64,000 nucleotides of DNA from Priestia megaterium (GTDB lineage: Bacteria; Bacillota; Bacilli; Bacillales; Bacillaceae_H): assembly GCF_023824195.1 (NCBI RefSeq), contig NZ_CP085442.1:2394001-2458000 (forward strand), in the 5' to 3' direction. Under the pieces are notes generated by a model. That model was not told the origin of the DNA and ran no database searches. It saw nothing but the letters and a program-made list of their open reading frames with translations. Made by a program: the position numbers and the translations under genes. Shown piece by piece: positions 8,289 through 16,355 of the stretch; within the stretch, counting starts at the first letter, position 1, and each line of letters starts with the position of its first letter.

Positions 8289-8474
8289 GGCTAACTCATG
8301 CTAAAAGATATAAACTATTAAAATGATCTCCATTACTGGGAGGCATTTCTCTTATTCCTAAAAGTATTCGGGCATTATAACAAAATTTAACAGGGTATCT
8401 CAACGATTTCTAGAAATATTACTTATCAAAGGTTCATATAAATATTTCCAATTATGATAAAAGCAGGTGATTAA

Positions 8475-8657
8475 ATGGAACGAAAAAAATTTATTGACCA
8501 CATTGATAAGTTAATAGAACAATCTGATGCGTGGAGAAAAGACGCAGAGAAAAGAGAAGATTGGAATAGTGCATGTTTTTATCAGGGTGAAGTGAAGGCT
8601 TATGAACGAGTAAAGAGGGTAATTCAAAGAGAGTTTGATCAACCGTTACATGTATAA
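8475..8657 (+). CDS. Small helical protein, unknown
   Basis: 60 residues, charged, predicted all-helical (KKFIDHIDKLIEQSDAWRKDAEK), without a membrane segment or cysteine motif (one Cys). AAAGCAGGTGATTAA precedes the ATG. It stands alone between the broken gene on the left and the minus-strand GIY-YIG unit on the right. I do not recognise the family. Confidence 0.55.
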   Translation: MERKKFIDHIDKLIEQSDAWRKDAEKREDWNSACFYQGEVKAYERVKRVIQREFDQPLHV

Positions 8658-8715
8658 ATTAAAATAACACTAATCTAGGTTTGTAATAACTTGTAAAAAT
8701 GCCGTCATTACTTCA

Positions 8716-10128
8716 TTAATCCTTATCCGAGGGATGGAGTTTTGGCGGTATTTTTACGTGTGACCACCTTTTTCCTGTATTAATATCTGTTATTGTTCCC
8801 CTAGATACTCCGTACATTTCTGCAATCTGCTTATGAAGGTAGTTGCCTTCTTGTAGTAATATTTTTATCTCAGTAACTTTTTTCTCATTCAGCTTAGTCG
8901 ATATACTTCTGTGGTCAATAACCCTAAGTTCTGGTGGTGCTTCTACGTGTGACCATCTTACACCACGTTTAATTTGTGAGATGCTTGACTCAGTCACACC
9001 AAACATATCTCCAATTTCTCGGTGACTATAAATTCCAAGCTTAAGCATTCCTTTTATCTCGATAACCTTTTCTTCATCAAGTTTAAGTGGAGTACCCTTC
9101 TTGCCAGATGAGCGAAGTTCTTGCATTGTCTCTTCATCTAATTCTTTTTTTAGATACTCTGTTACAGTGCCTCTATGTAGCCCTAAAATTTCAGCTATTT
9201 CTTTATTTAAGTGTCCTTTATATTTAAGCTCAAATACTTTTTTAATTAGCTCTTGTTTTTTTGGATTATAGACAGAAGAAGTAATTTTGGTATAAGTCGT
9301 TTTACTTATCCCAAACATATTGATTATCTCTGCTTTTGGAGTTCCCCTCATAAACTCTTCTCTAACAAGATTGTGAAGGTTTCATCGTTCTGCTTCTTTC
9401 TTTTCCAACTCCTTTTTTAATACATTCGAAACTATCTTTGAATCACACTGAAGCATTTTGGCTATGTTAATTACTCTATGTCCCTTTTCCCATAGTTCGA
9501 AAATTTTCTTCTCCCTTTTTTCACGCTCCATATCACGCTTATTCATTAGCTCGTCATTTAACTCTGGAAGCACCCATTCCCAATTGGTACACCTTGCAAT
9601 CTTATTTATTGTTGTGATATCAACCTTGAATATTGTAACTAATTCCTGTGGAACTATGTTTAGTATTAGAGCCATTTTAATCTCTCTCACATCATTAATT
9701 GTTAATTTATCACTTGATCCTCTATTTATTAGTCTCATAAATTCAACCATCTCTGGTGACTGCTTCCTTCCAAACATTGGATTACCTGCACCTGTGATTG
9801 CCTCTATTCTCTCTTTAGAATATGTTTTCCCTGCATTTCCACCACTCTCTAGATTAAATCCCTTGTCTCTAACCATTGAACCAAATTCTTTGATCCAATA
9901 TACCTCTCTATCATTCAGATCGCATTGCAGACACTCTTCAATAAGTTCAAATTCAACGTTTTCTATCCCATATTTATTAACATGGTTCTGAAGATATTTA
10001 TTTTCATGCTTGTTCTGTCTTAGCAATCTTTTATGCGTTCTCAATCTACCCTTAACATCGTTGCTTTGACCAACGTAAACTCTTCCTGTAATCTTACATC
10101 TAATTTCATAAATTCCTATTATTATCAT
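8716..10128 (-). pseudogene. GIY-YIG homing-type endonuclease with tandem HTH repeats, split by one in-frame TGA
   Basis: The 5' part (10128 to 9382, 248 residues) starts with a GIY-YIG nuclease domain: Gly5-Ile-Tyr7, Tyr18-Val-Gly20, Arg28, His32 and a Glu in DREVYW. A NUMOD-like stretch (GNPMFGRKQSPE) and HTH modules follow. After the TGA at 9382-9384 the same frame stays open for ten codons to the ATG at 9351 and on to 8716 (211 residues), with more HTH modules. The repeat unit (IAxxLxxxxxxVxxxLKKEL, GxRWSHVxxPPEL) occurs on both sides of the stop. This supports one ancestral protein of about 470 residues. The downstream half has no clear ribosome site. Confidence 0.75.
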
Positions 10129-10305
10129 TTCTCTTGCTCTCCTCTTGATAAAATAACGGTTTTATTAGGTATTATATATTATAATATCTTCTTCTTAATT
10201 GAGGAGGATTTTTTATTTAGTGAATCTTTTACACTATAAAAAGTAAGAAAGTAACATTTTGTATTTCTTTTGTAGTATATTAGATTTTAAAAAGGAGTTT
10301 TCTGG

Positions 10306-11157
10306 GTGAGTAAGAAAATATTAAGTGCAATTTCAATAATTATAATGAGTAGTAGTCTGCTAATTTCATGTAGTAATGGCAATAATGCTGGACAAATTAG
10401 CTCTGCAAGAGAAGAACAAAAAGATAAGGGAATTTTGCTAAAGAAAGAGATTAATCAAGCCAAGCAATACATTAGGGAGAAGGAATATTCTAAGGTTAAT
10501 GATTTAAGCACCAAGGTATACAATCAGAACGGAAAGGTAAATAAAGATCAATACGAAGAATTTAAGGTGTTAGATAGTATTGCCAGTGTGTTTGGTTCAA
10601 ATTTAACTTATGTTAAATCATCAAATATCAGTAATATCCCAGTAAATTATAAAGGCGAGTTCAAAGCTCAATTAAATCAAGAAAGAAAAGCGTTAAAGGA
10701 ATCTCTAATTAATGACCTTGCAAAAAAAGACTTTAAAACTAATAACTATACTTATACCAAGGCTTACCAACCAGAATATTATTTGTCGTTATACTTTACA
10801 AGTATGAAAAATTACAATATGGAAGAGTACACTTATGCCTACGACATCATTAAAAAGATACCTAATAGTTATAAAGGTAAATATGCAGAAGACATAGAAA
10901 TTGCTAAGACTCAAATTAAAAGAAAGTCAGATGGAGTGACAGACGAGTGGGATGTTCAGGAAAAACAAGAAAAAATTCAAAATACTGATCCTCAAATTGG
11001 AATGACAAAGGAAGAAGTAATAAATGATACTCGATGGGGTAAGCCGAATGATGTTAATCGTACCATTACAAAACACGGAGTAGAGGAACAATGGGTTTAC
11101 AACGTTTATGGGTATCTTTATTTTGAAGATGATAAGGTAACTGTAATTCAAGATTGA
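10306..11157 (+). CDS. Lipoprotein, BamE/SmpA-like C-terminal domain (tandem copy 1)
   Basis: 283 residues from a GTG start (AAAAAGGAG upstream). A lipoprotein signal ends at the lipobox LLISC, so it should be anchored outside the membrane. A helical, Lys-rich middle follows with a repeated motif, NIPVNYKGEF (near 124) and KIPNSYKGKY (near 195). The C-terminal block starts QIGMTKEEVIN and includes WGKPNDVNRT and EEQWVYNVYGYLYFEDDKV, as in BamE/SmpA-like domains of Gram-positive lipoproteins. The role is unknown. The next gene is a diverged tandem duplicate. Confidence 0.7.
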   Translation: MSKKILSAISIIIMSSSLLISCSNGNNAGQISSAREEQKDKGILLKKEINQAKQYIREKEYSKVNDLSTKVYNQNGKVNKDQYEEFKVLDSIASVFGSNLTYVKSSNISNIPVNYKGEFKAQLNQERKALKESLINDLAKKDFKTNNYTYTKAYQPEYYLSLYFTSMKNYNMEEYTYAYDIIKKIPNSYKGKYAEDIEIAKTQIKRKSDGVTDEWDVQEKQEKIQNTDPQIGMTKEEVINDTRWGKPNDVNRTITKHGVEEQWVYNVYGYLYFEDDKVTVIQD

Positions 11158-11197
11158 GAAAATGCGTTGTATCCTAGGAAAAAAGGGAGTTATTTGA

Positions 11198-12049
11198 TTG
11201 AATAATAAAATATTGAGATTAATTCCAACAATTATAATATGTAGTAGCTTGTTGGTTTCGTGTAGTAACGGTGATAAGTAAGTTAGTGGTACAAATGAGA
11301 AGGTTTCAATACAAAAAGAAATTAATCAAGCTGAAAAATATATAAGCAACAAAGAATATTCTAAAGTTGAAGATCTTAAAAGTCAGATATACGAAAAAGA
11401 TGGAAAGATAGATTCTAAAGATCAACAGAAATTTGATGGGCTATATAGTATATCGAAGTTGTTGTCAGAAGATGAGGTGTTCTCCAAAACATCTAACCTA
11501 TCTCATCTTCCTACCGATTACGATGGGGAATTTTCGAAAGAAGTGAAGGAAAGTAGAGAACAACTGAAACAATCATTATTTAAGGATATTCAAAATAAAG
11601 ACTTTATAACAAATGACTATAATTATCCAAAAGAATATCAACCTGAATATTACTTATCTTTATATGTGGGTGCGATGAGTAATTTTGAAGATGAAGATTA
11701 CAAACATGCTTACAATAACATTAAAAAAATCCCAAATGATTATAATGGGCAATTTGCAGAAGAAATTAGTTTAGCAAGAAAGAAGTTAAAAGATCGATAT
11801 GAGGTTGATAAAGAAGAAACAGAAAAAAGTAACGAAATACTGGCAGATGCTCAAAAGCAATACGATCTTCAACATACAAAACCTCAAATAGGTATGACTC
11901 AAGAAGAAGTTATTAACAAAACTGGATGGGGTAAGCCTGACGATATTAACCGTACAACAACAAAATATGGCGTCGAAGAACAATGGGTTTATAATATCTA
12001 TGGTTATGTTTACTTTGAAGATGGGAAGGTTACCGCAATTCAAGAATGA
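11198..12049 (+). pseudogene. Lipoprotein paralogue (tandem copy 2) with a nonsense codon right after the lipobox
   Basis: AAAGGGAG precedes TTG at 11198. The frame encodes a signal with lipobox LLVSC, then GDK and a TAA at 11279-11281, and continues open to 12049. The C-terminal block is nearly the same as in copy 1 (QIGMTQEEVINKTGWGKP, EEQWVYNIYGYVYFEDGKV), and so is the middle. Because everything after the stop is well conserved, the lesion looks recent. A piece of 196 residues from the ATG... no: from an internal TTG at 11459 remains open but lacks a signal sequence. Confidence 0.75.
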
Positions 12050-12092
12050 AAGATATTGTTATAAAATAACAATTATAAAATGGAAAAATTAT

Positions 12093-12125
12093 AAGACACT
12101 GCATATTCAGTGTCTTTGATTTTCC
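12093..12125 (+). terminator. Terminator after the lipoprotein pair
   Basis: AAGACACTG / CAGTGTCTT stem with a six-base loop, followed by TGATTTT. Confidence 0.7.
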
Positions 12126-12139
12126 ATTAGGTGAGGTGC

Positions 12140-12631
12140 TTATCGAATATGAATTATAGGCTGTTTAGCAAGTTGTTGGCTAGGCATTAGTTCTAGGGCG
12201 TATGCTGCATTTTTTAATTCTGTACTGTGAGGCAAATCATAAGGATCTATAGACTCAAAATATTGAATTTGTTCATCTGTCAAAAGATTAAGTGGAATGC
12301 ACACATCCACAACGGCTCTAATAATAGTTATACCTAGCTTCTTTGCTAAATATGGTCTATGATTACCTCCATTACTAACGCAGAAATCACCGTTTGGAAA
12401 TAATGTTAGATTAATATCCATATGAGAGGAACTAGTTGTTACATATCCATGATTCTCGATCGATTTAAGAAGACGATTTAACTTTTCTACAGACAAAACA
12501 TTATCATGAGTCAATCCTTTTATTCTTGAAACTGGCACCAACATTGAGCCAACATGATGAATTAAGTAGTTTCTACCATAAATTTCTGTATAGTCATCAT
12601 AAAATCTCCAGCCTGTGTATTCAATTTTCAT
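12140..12631 (-). CDS. ParB/sulfiredoxin-fold protein
   Basis: 163 residues. The block FCVSNGGNHRPYLAKKLG with IRAVVDV after it resembles the GxHR motif of ParB-N/sulfiredoxin-fold (ParB-like nuclease) domains; VSRIKGL and the helix VEKLNRLLKSIENHGY fit the front of the fold. There is no HTH, so it is not a complete partition ParB. Its start overlaps the end of the upstream gene by 11 bases, so translation is probably coupled. Role in the island unknown. Confidence 0.55.
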   Translation of the reverse strand: MKIEYTGWRFYDDYTEIYGRNYLIHHVGSMLVPVSRIKGLTHDNVLSVEKLNRLLKSIENHGYVTTSSSHMDINLTLFPNGDFCVSNGGNHRPYLAKKLGITIIRAVVDVCIPLNLLTDEQIQYFESIDPYDLPHSTELKNAAYALELMPSQQLAKQPIIHIR

Positions 12632-12911
12632 AAGAACCTACTTCACGCTTGCCGATGCCTTTCTTGTAATTTTTCATACGTGAAGAAGCAGACGATAATT
12701 TTGACACAATATAACCTTGTGGATCAGCACGCAAGTTACTATTCACAAGGTTCTCAATTTTATCATTTGCGAACATGTTAGCAACTCTTGCTAAATGATC
12801 AATTGTATCCATAAGTTCTGGATAGTCATGATAATTAGAAATAGCAGTAGAGTGAATTTCTTGTAAATCATCACGAATCTTTTTTAAGGTTTCAATATCA
12901 AATCTGCTCAT
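12621..12911 (-). CDS. Small helical protein coupled to the ParB-fold gene, unknown
   Basis: 96 residues from the ATG at 12911, chosen because GGGAG sits nine bases upstream; an in-frame start at 12941 has no ribosome site. The sequence is helical (LKKIRDDLQEIHSTAISNY) with a basic tail (SRMKNYKKGIGKREVG) and no recognised motif. It forms a two-gene unit with the downstream ParB-fold gene. Confidence 0.6.
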   Translation of the reverse strand: MSRFDIETLKKIRDDLQEIHSTAISNYHDYPELMDTIDHLARVANMFANDKIENLVNSNLRADPQGYIVSKLSSASSRMKNYKKGIGKREVGSYEN

Positions 12912-12993
12912 CAATATCATCTCCCGTTGTCTTAAATACAATAAATGATATTAAGTTCATTGTGAAATTAGAACATAGTATCTACTTTTAATA

Positions 12994-13209
12994 ATGTCTA
13001 GAAAGGTTGGTTGTATAATAATCGATGAACTTTATCAGAAAATATTAGATGGAGAACTCAGTGATGAAGAAATATTACGTATTACTGAAGGAGATGATGA
13101 ACCTTTAGCTAGTAATTAACGAGTAATGTTGGTTGAGTATTTAATGAGTTTACAAGGTTTAACCAAGAATGAAGCTTATCAAGTTACTTTTGAATATATC
13201 AATTATTAG
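12994..13209 (+). pseudogene. Interrupted relative of the small gene at 14275
   Basis: From ATG 12994 the frame reads DELYQKILDGELSDEEIL, stops at TAA 13117-13119, and then continues in frame: MLVEYLMSLQGLTKNEAYQ to TAG at 13209. Together this has the same plan as the 55-residue protein at 14275 (LFEQLLEGN, acidic middle, WLVGVYGFSYGAA). The link is by eye and short. The two parts could also be separate tiny ORFs. Confidence 0.45.
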
Positions 13210-13262
13210 TTTACATTCTATCAAAAGTGTATGTGAATTATATGTAAATTAAATGTTGTAAT

Positions 13263-13293
13263 AAAAAGCATCCTTATACGTAGCGATGCTTTT
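13263..13293. terminator. Bidirectional hairpin terminator at the end of the GerPF-like gene
   Basis: AAAAGCATC / GATGCTTTT stem with A- and T-runs on the two sides; it ends right at the minus-strand stop codon. Confidence 0.65.
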
Positions 13294-13538
13294 CAAAGTG
13301 TATTTGTATTTCCACTTCCTAAAGTAGGCGTCTGAGTAGGTGTTGAACTAGGTGACTGTTGAGAAGAAGTGTTTTGAGAGCCTGTTACTGAACTTGAACT
13401 AGGACTTGCATTTGATCCCGAACCTGTTTGTGAATTGGATTCTGTACTTGTAACGGGACATACTTGATTTACATTTCCAAAAATAAAAGTTCCTCCAGAA
13501 ATGTAACCAATCGTAAGTGAATTGATTTTAGCTACCAT
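13293..13538 (-). CDS. GerPF-like small spore protein
   Basis: 81 residues. The N-terminal 30 (INSLTIGYISGGTFIFGNVN) match the short beta motif of the GerPA/GerPF family, proteins made in the mother cell that help small germinants pass the spore coat. The rest is a Ser/Thr/Gln/Pro-rich low-complexity tail, longer than in ordinary GerPF. GAAAGGATGAGAACGT precedes the ATG. It is spore cargo on a mobile element; a role in germination is inferred from the motif only. Confidence 0.55.
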   Translation of the reverse strand: MVAKINSLTIGYISGGTFIFGNVNQVCPVTSTESNSQTGSGSNASPSSSSVTGSQNTSSQQSPSSTPTQTPTLGSGNTNTL

Positions 13539-13776
13539 ACGTTCTCATCCTTTCATCGATGAAGAAAATAGAATATACACTAACATATGTTTAGCTTGTC
13601 AATTATGTATAGACGGGCTAGAGAAATAGGCGTGGTTATTATTGTTATAACTTCATAAATTGAATTCGGATTTACCTATGTGGGAAAGAATCTTGAAAAT
13701 TGATTAATATTTAAAAAAGTGAGAATAACTAGCCTTTTGTAGAATAAAATAGTCTACACAAAAGGTGGGAATATTA

Positions 13777-14166
13777 ATGGGGAAAAGTAAAAACTGGATG
13801 GATGCTTATGTTTCTAAAGTTTCAGGAAAACATTTCGAATTGTTATCGGTTCGAAGTGTCATTGATTCTTTTATTGACATGTTAAATGTAAAATTAAATG
13901 AAAACCAACAACCTGAAGTTGAATTTATTAAAGAGGAAAATAAAATTTCATTTCCAGATTGTTCAGTTCTTTTAAAAGTTCAAGGCTCTATATTGAGTTT
14001 GAGTAAAGTTTTAAAATCTAACAATCAAGTTGCTGGTGGAATTAAAATTTTCGATACAGGTTTAGCTTATCAGCTAAAAACTGGTTCAAAGTTGATTGAA
14101 GAGGTTGAAACTATACCTGAAGCATTAGATAGGGCACTAAGTTATTTACTTGTAGAGCTGAGGTGA
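13777..14166 (+). CDS. Unknown 129-residue island protein
   Basis: Start at ATG 13777, with AAAGGTGG ten bases upstream; a GTG at 13765 overlaps that site. A mixed alpha/beta, mostly acidic protein (SVRSVIDSFIDMLNVKLNE, then a beta-rich middle, then PEALDRALSYLLVELR). No membrane segment and no cysteine cluster. A terminator follows at once, so it is its own unit. Family not recognised. Confidence 0.6.
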   Translation: MGKSKNWMDAYVSKVSGKHFELLSVRSVIDSFIDMLNVKLNENQQPEVEFIKEENKISFPDCSVLLKVQGSILSLSKVLKSNNQVAGGIKIFDTGLAYQLKTGSKLIEEVETIPEALDRALSYLLVELR

Positions 14167-14188
14167 AAGTTAATATTTTTATAAGTTT

Positions 14189-14217
14189 AAGTCACTCATT
14201 TAGAGTGGCTTTTTATT
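14189..14217 (+). terminator. Terminator, GTCACTC type (copy 1)
   Basis: AGTCACTC-ATTTA-GAGTGGCT then TTTTATTTT. Nearly the same hairpin recurs at 15669. Confidence 0.8.
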
Positions 14218-14274
14218 TTGTAGAAGTTAATATGCTGAAACATAAAATCATTATTAAGAATGGAGCTAATATTA

Positions 14275-14442
14275 ATGAATCAAGTACTCTTCGAACAGTT
14301 GTTAGAGGGAAATATTGAATATGAAGATGTTCCAGAAGATACGGACATAGAGTTAACTGATGAGCAAAGGCATGAAATGAGATTATGGTTAGTTGGAGTT
14401 TATGGTTTTTCGTATGGAGCAGCTAAAAGTTATATTGATTAA
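14275..14442 (+). CDS. Small acidic protein, unknown (relative of the broken ORF at 12994)
   Basis: 55 residues from the ATG at 14275, chosen because GGAG lies nine bases upstream, inside the alternative start at 14260. Strongly acidic (EYEDVPEDTDIELTDEQ) with an aromatic C-terminal helix (LWLVGVYGFSYGAAKSYID). Acidic small proteins of mobile DNA are often inhibitors or DNA mimics, but nothing here proves that. Confidence 0.55.
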   Translation: MNQVLFEQLLEGNIEYEDVPEDTDIELTDEQRHEMRLWLVGVYGFSYGAAKSYID

Positions 14443-14533
14443 TGATAGCTGAAAATATTCTTTTAGTAATATATAGAGAAGGATTATTACACTTTTTGTA
14501 GAAATTATTAGGTAGAAAGTCGGTGGTTAGAGA

Positions 14534-14770
14534 ATGAAAATTCAATTTGATTTTAAAGTACTAAATGTTGTAGAGGAAAATGGCGTAAAGTCCTACATTG
14601 TGCAATGCTCAAGTGAGAATTTCCGACGTGTTATTAAAGCTCAATATGACGGAAGTGTATATATACCAGATTACCATCAACAATTATGGGAAATACAATC
14701 TCATGAAAGAACAGTTCTTGATATTGGACTAGCAAGCTTTATAATAAAAAATGAGAAACGCACAGTATAG
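14534..14770 (+). CDS. Unknown 78-residue island protein
   Basis: A predicted beta-rich small protein (IQFDFKVLNVVEENG, SYIVQCSSENFRRVIKAQYDG) with a C-terminal helix. GTCGGTGG is a weak ribosome site about 9 bases before the ATG. A terminator-like hairpin lies 85 bases downstream. Family not recognised. Confidence 0.5.
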   Translation: MKIQFDFKVLNVVEENGVKSYIVQCSSENFRRVIKAQYDGSVYIPDYHQQLWEIQSHERTVLDIGLASFIIKNEKRTV

Positions 14771-14854
14771 GTAAATTCACATTCGAGCATAATATTAATG
14801 GTCAGTACTTCTTTTGCTGACGAATCGTTTTCTCCTTTAACATGTTAAGTGTAT

Positions 14855-14884
14855 AAAAAGCACTCATAGCTTGGGTGTTTTTTA
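14855..14884 (+). terminator. Terminator in the small-gene array
   Basis: AAAAAGCACTC / GGGTGTTTTTT stem, seven-base loop, T-run. Confidence 0.65.
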
Positions 14885-14995
14885 TTTTGTGCAAATAATA
14901 AAAAGTTGTTGAAAATGATGATTCACAATAAAAGAAAAGCTCTCATACCTTAATGAAGGATTTTTTTTACATGCTGGAACAAAGTAGGTGATTAA

Positions 14996-15223
14996 ATGTT
15001 CTATTCTAATTTTTATACTCCTTTTAACTATGCTTTCTATCCTTATTTCATGCCTTCCTTTGGACGTCCTACTGGATATGTACTGAATTCTAGTGGTGAA
15101 GTTGAAAGTTGGTGGGGGAATTATCCATTGGGGTATCCTGCTAAAGCTCCAAAATTTTTGGGTGGGGGACAGACGCCTATTTCAGGACCTGCCATACCTT
15201 TTAGTTTCAGGGGTTACTATTGA
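14996..15223 (+). CDS. Aromatic-rich (Phe/Tyr/Pro/Gly) small protein
   Basis: 75 residues with an N-terminal half very rich in Phe, Tyr and Pro (YSNFYTPFNYAFYPYFMPSF) and a Gly/Pro-rich C-terminal half, with no charged helix. AAGTAGGTGATTAA precedes the ATG. Proteins of this composition in Bacillus are often coat or crust components, but that is inference from composition. It ends before its own terminator at 15325. Confidence 0.5.
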   Translation: MFYSNFYTPFNYAFYPYFMPSFGRPTGYVLNSSGEVESWWGNYPLGYPAKAPKFLGGGQTPISGPAIPFSFRGYY

Positions 15224-15324
15224 ACTGATTACAAGGGTTACTGCCTCAAAAGGTAAGAAAGATATATACAAAATTAAAGCAGTATTTAAAGTGCCTGGAA
15301 GAGATGATATTTAGTTCCGTAAAG

Positions 15325-15353
15325 AAAGTCGATCATAAGGTCGGCTTTTTATT
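15325..15353 (+). terminator. Terminator in the small-gene array
   Basis: AAGTCGATC-ATAA-GGTCGGCTT then TTTATTTT. Confidence 0.7.
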
Positions 15354-15422
15354 TTAGGGAGTTAACAAGTTTAATTTGGTTAAAACAGGGAAAATCATAG
15401 GTAACTAAAAGGAGATGGAGTT

Positions 15423-15680
15423 ATGAATTATGAACAGAAGGATTATTATATTAGTGCAAAAGAAAATGAGTATTATAAGGTATTAAATGTAGTAGATCAT
15501 ATGTTAGAAGAAGCAAAAAGTAATGACAGATACCCTGTATGGGGTGAAAAGCTAGGAAATGAATTGAAAGAAAGTGCTGGAAATAATCTTACTCCATGGC
15601 ATTTTAATATGATAATATCCGCACTTTTAGATTATGTACCTGAAGAAGTAAAGAATAAATCTAATGCTAAGTCACTCTGA
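15423..15680 (+). CDS. Unknown 85-residue acidic protein
   Basis: AAAGGAGATGGAGTT precedes the ATG. The protein is helical and acidic (YYKVLNVVDHMLEEAKSNDR, TPWHFNMIISALLDYVPEEV). No known motif. The last codons and stop overlap the first arm of its own terminator (15669), a compact arrangement seen for other members of this array. Confidence 0.55.
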   Translation: MNYEQKDYYISAKENEYYKVLNVVDHMLEEAKSNDRYPVWGEKLGNELKESAGNNLTPWHFNMIISALLDYVPEEVKNKSNAKSL

Positions 15681-15697
15681 TGAGTGGCTTTTTATTA
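15669..15697 (+). terminator. Terminator, GTCACTC type (copy 2)
   Basis: AAGTCACTC-TGAT-GAGTGGCTT then TTTATTA. Same stem as the terminator at 14189. Confidence 0.8.
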
Positions 15698-15762
15698 TGT
15701 CTATAGTATGTAAATTGAAATATGTGCTAAATAATAAAGAGTAAAAAAGGTGGCTGAACAAC

Positions 15763-16111
15763 ATGCCTAAAAAGTCACCTAAGATATGTAACACAGAGGA
15801 ATGTCGTCAATTAGCTTATGATACATATTGTGACAAGTGCAGGAAAATACTCATAAAGAGTACAAGGGACAGAGAGTAGAGAAGAAAGAGCAAGCCTTTT
15901 ATTCTAGTAGCTCATGGATTAAATTACGCAATAGGAAGAAGAGGTTAAATCCTTTATGTGAAGTCTGTCTTGAAGAAGGCAGGCTTACTCTTGTTATCAC
16001 CTTATAGAAATGAAAGAGGATTAGAGTAAACGTTTATTTATTGGTAACTTATAAAGTGTTTGTAAAGAACATCATCATAAGATTCACTTTGGAGTAGATG
16101 GTAAGAAGTAA
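15763..16111 (+). pseudogene. Degraded HNH endonuclease
   Basis: ATG 15763 opens MPKKSPKICNTEECRQLAYD with CDKCR, but runs out after 38 codons. A frame change gives SSSSWIKLRNRKKRLNPLC, EVCLEEGRLT. Another change gives HLIEMKED, a TAG where Trp is usual, SKRLFIGNL, a TAA, and SVCKEHHHKIHFG. This is the order of a phage-type HNH nuclease (CxxC, Trp-x-x-Leu-Arg, CEVC, HHxxE, CxxxHHHxxH). There are at least two shifts and two stops. In phages such genes sit by the terminase, but no terminase is present. Confidence 0.75.
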
Positions 16112-16138
16112 ACGAAGATTAAGAAGGTAAGAGAACCT

Positions 16139-16303
16139 ATGAGAGAATGCTCATCTACAGAAGAGAAAGGAAAAGAATTATTAAAAGTTATAGAAAGTAT
16201 GATGGTGGATTACATTAGTTATAGAGAAGAAGATGCAGAGAATGGGGATGATTCCAAAAGAAAATTATCGAAAAACAAAGAAGAAAAACAATTGAAATTA
16301 TAA
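16139..16303 (+). CDS. Small charged ORF, doubtful
   Basis: 54 residues (MRECSSTEEKGKELLKVIES, ending Lys-rich), AGAAGG upstream. It is in the same frame as the last part of the HNH remnant, separated only by the TAA at 16109-16111, so it may be the former C-terminal tail of that gene rather than an independent gene. Confidence 0.3.
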   Translation: MRECSSTEEKGKELLKVIESMMVDYISYREEDAENGDDSKRKLSKNKEEKQLKL

Positions 16304-16355
16304 CAAAAATAACCTTTTTCGTGGTATCATTTACTTATCAAGGGGGCTGTTTGTT

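Noticed and set aside
8289..8474. Possible gene between the broken orphan gene and the 60-residue protein
   Set aside because: Only short frames with many stops and no ribosome site; appears to be empty AT-rich DNA.
15093..15314. Second frame (73 codons) over the aromatic-rich gene
   Set aside because: Overlaps a better ORF with a good ribosome site; composition is that of an out-of-frame shadow, and it ends just before the terminator.
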